This document shows positions 63,834 to 64,000 of a DNA stretch of 64,000 nt, piece after piece (position 1 is the stretch's first letter; each line of letters begins with the position of its first letter). The notes beneath the pieces were generated by a model. That model did not search any database. It was not told where the DNA came from and saw only the letters and a program-made list of their open reading frames with translations. A program made the translations under genes and the position numbers. The DNA is from Zhongshania aliphaticivorans (GTDB taxonomy: Bacteria > Pseudomonadota > Gammaproteobacteria > Pseudomonadales > Spongiibacteraceae): positions 1,333,501-1,397,500 of the forward strand of contig NZ_CP014544.1 in the NCBI RefSeq assembly GCF_001586255.1, read 5' to 3'.

Positions 63834-64000
63834 ATGAGACCTATATTCGTCGCGCTGTTACTGACGCTTACCCTGATGAGTCACGCCCAAGTTTGGGCGA
63901 GTGAAGAGCTGCCGCCTTTAAAAATTCAGCAGCTCACCGACAGTGTTTATTTGCATATCTCTCATAAAGTCGTCGATGGCTTTGGCCTGGTTGATTCAAA
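63834..64000 (+). CDS. Subclass B1-type metallo-beta-lactamase, N-terminal fragment at window edge
   Basis: The frame runs from the ATG at 63834 to the window end (55 codons and two bases). It begins with a signal peptide (MRPIFVALLLTLTLMSHAQV, cleavage near WAS). The mature start is LPPLKIQQLTDSVYLHISHK and VVDGFGLVDS. This follows the N-terminal plan of B1 beta-lactamases such as IMP (LPxLKIxxLxxxVYxHxSxx, then VNGWG). The zinc-binding HxHxD region lies beyond the window. AAGG is 7 bp before the start. Whether the enzyme is functional cannot be judged here. Confidence 0.8.
   Translation, partial: MRPIFVALLLTLTLMSHAQVWASEELPPLKIQQLTDSVYLHISHKVVDGFGLVDS

Noticed and set aside
1-64000. CRISPR arrays, tRNA/rRNA genes, insertion sequences and phage genes
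   Set aside because: No regular short repeats with spacers, no cloverleaf-like segment, and no transposase, integrase or phage proteins were seen on either strand.

Overview
The window is chromosomal DNA of a free-living, polarly flagellated, probably marine gammaproteobacterium. The flagellar gene order, the FlhF/FleN pair, the TonB-dependent receptor and the many acyl-CoA dehydrogenases and thiolases fit the Spongiibacteraceae/Zhongshania-type Cellvibrionales. That placement is inferred from gene content; no rRNA or tRNA gene is present to test it.

Layout. 1-2.1 kb: the 5' part of zwf (glucose-6-phosphate dehydrogenase, running off the left edge) and a GNAT acetyltransferase. 2.2-3.7 kb (minus): flgN, flgM and flgA, with a sigma28-type promoter before flgM. 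4.0-13.9 kb (plus): flgBCDEFGHIJKL, encoding rod, hook, rings and junction proteins, behind a good sigma54 promoter. FlgJ lacks its usual muramidase domain. 13.9-14.4 kb: a spacer with an approximately 94-bp tandem repeat. 14.4-20.1 kb (plus): flhA, flhF, fleN, fliA and a DUF2802 gene, giving the export gate, polar placement and number control, and the late-class sigma factor. A 30-bp inverted repeat separates this block from convergent leuA.

22-36.6 kb is a patchwork of short units: an Lrp/AsnC regulator, a Rieske protein, DUF2721, a metaxin-like GST, a DJ-1/PfpI protein, a type II NADH dehydrogenase, an Old Yellow Enzyme relative, a CoA hydrolase/transferase, a DmdC-like acyl-CoA dehydrogenase, a 3-hydroxyisobutyryl-CoA-hydrolase-like protein with one changed catalytic position, and amtB overlapping an unrecognised gene. 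36.6-41.7 kb holds two thiolases and a carotenoid-cleavage-type oxygenase, divergent from a regulator built of two HxlR/zinc-ribbon units.

41.8-52.2 kb is envelope-oriented: a DUF1295 membrane protein, a TonB-dependent receptor, a secreted degenerate-esterase/SUMF1 protein ending in a GlyGly-CTERM-like anchor, an AT-rich gene for an ion-channel-like protein, an 814-bp gap, and a 1188-residue lipoprotein that fuses a beta-helix to a diheme cytochrome c domain. 52.3-63.6 kb looks like a side-chain beta-oxidation locus of the kind used for steroids or other isoprenoids: a thiolase-fold aldolase-like protein with a DUF35 partner, two alpha/beta acyl-CoA dehydrogenase pairs, a single acyl-CoA dehydrogenase, an AraC regulator and an acyl-CoA ligase. 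The right edge carries the first 55 codons of a subclass-B1-type metallo-beta-lactamase.

The flagellar half is conventional. The best candidates for undescribed biology are the beta-helix/diheme lipoprotein, the pseudo-esterase/SUMF1 protein, the duplicated HxlR regulator with its oxygenase/thiolase neighbours, and the 52-64 kb catabolic locus.
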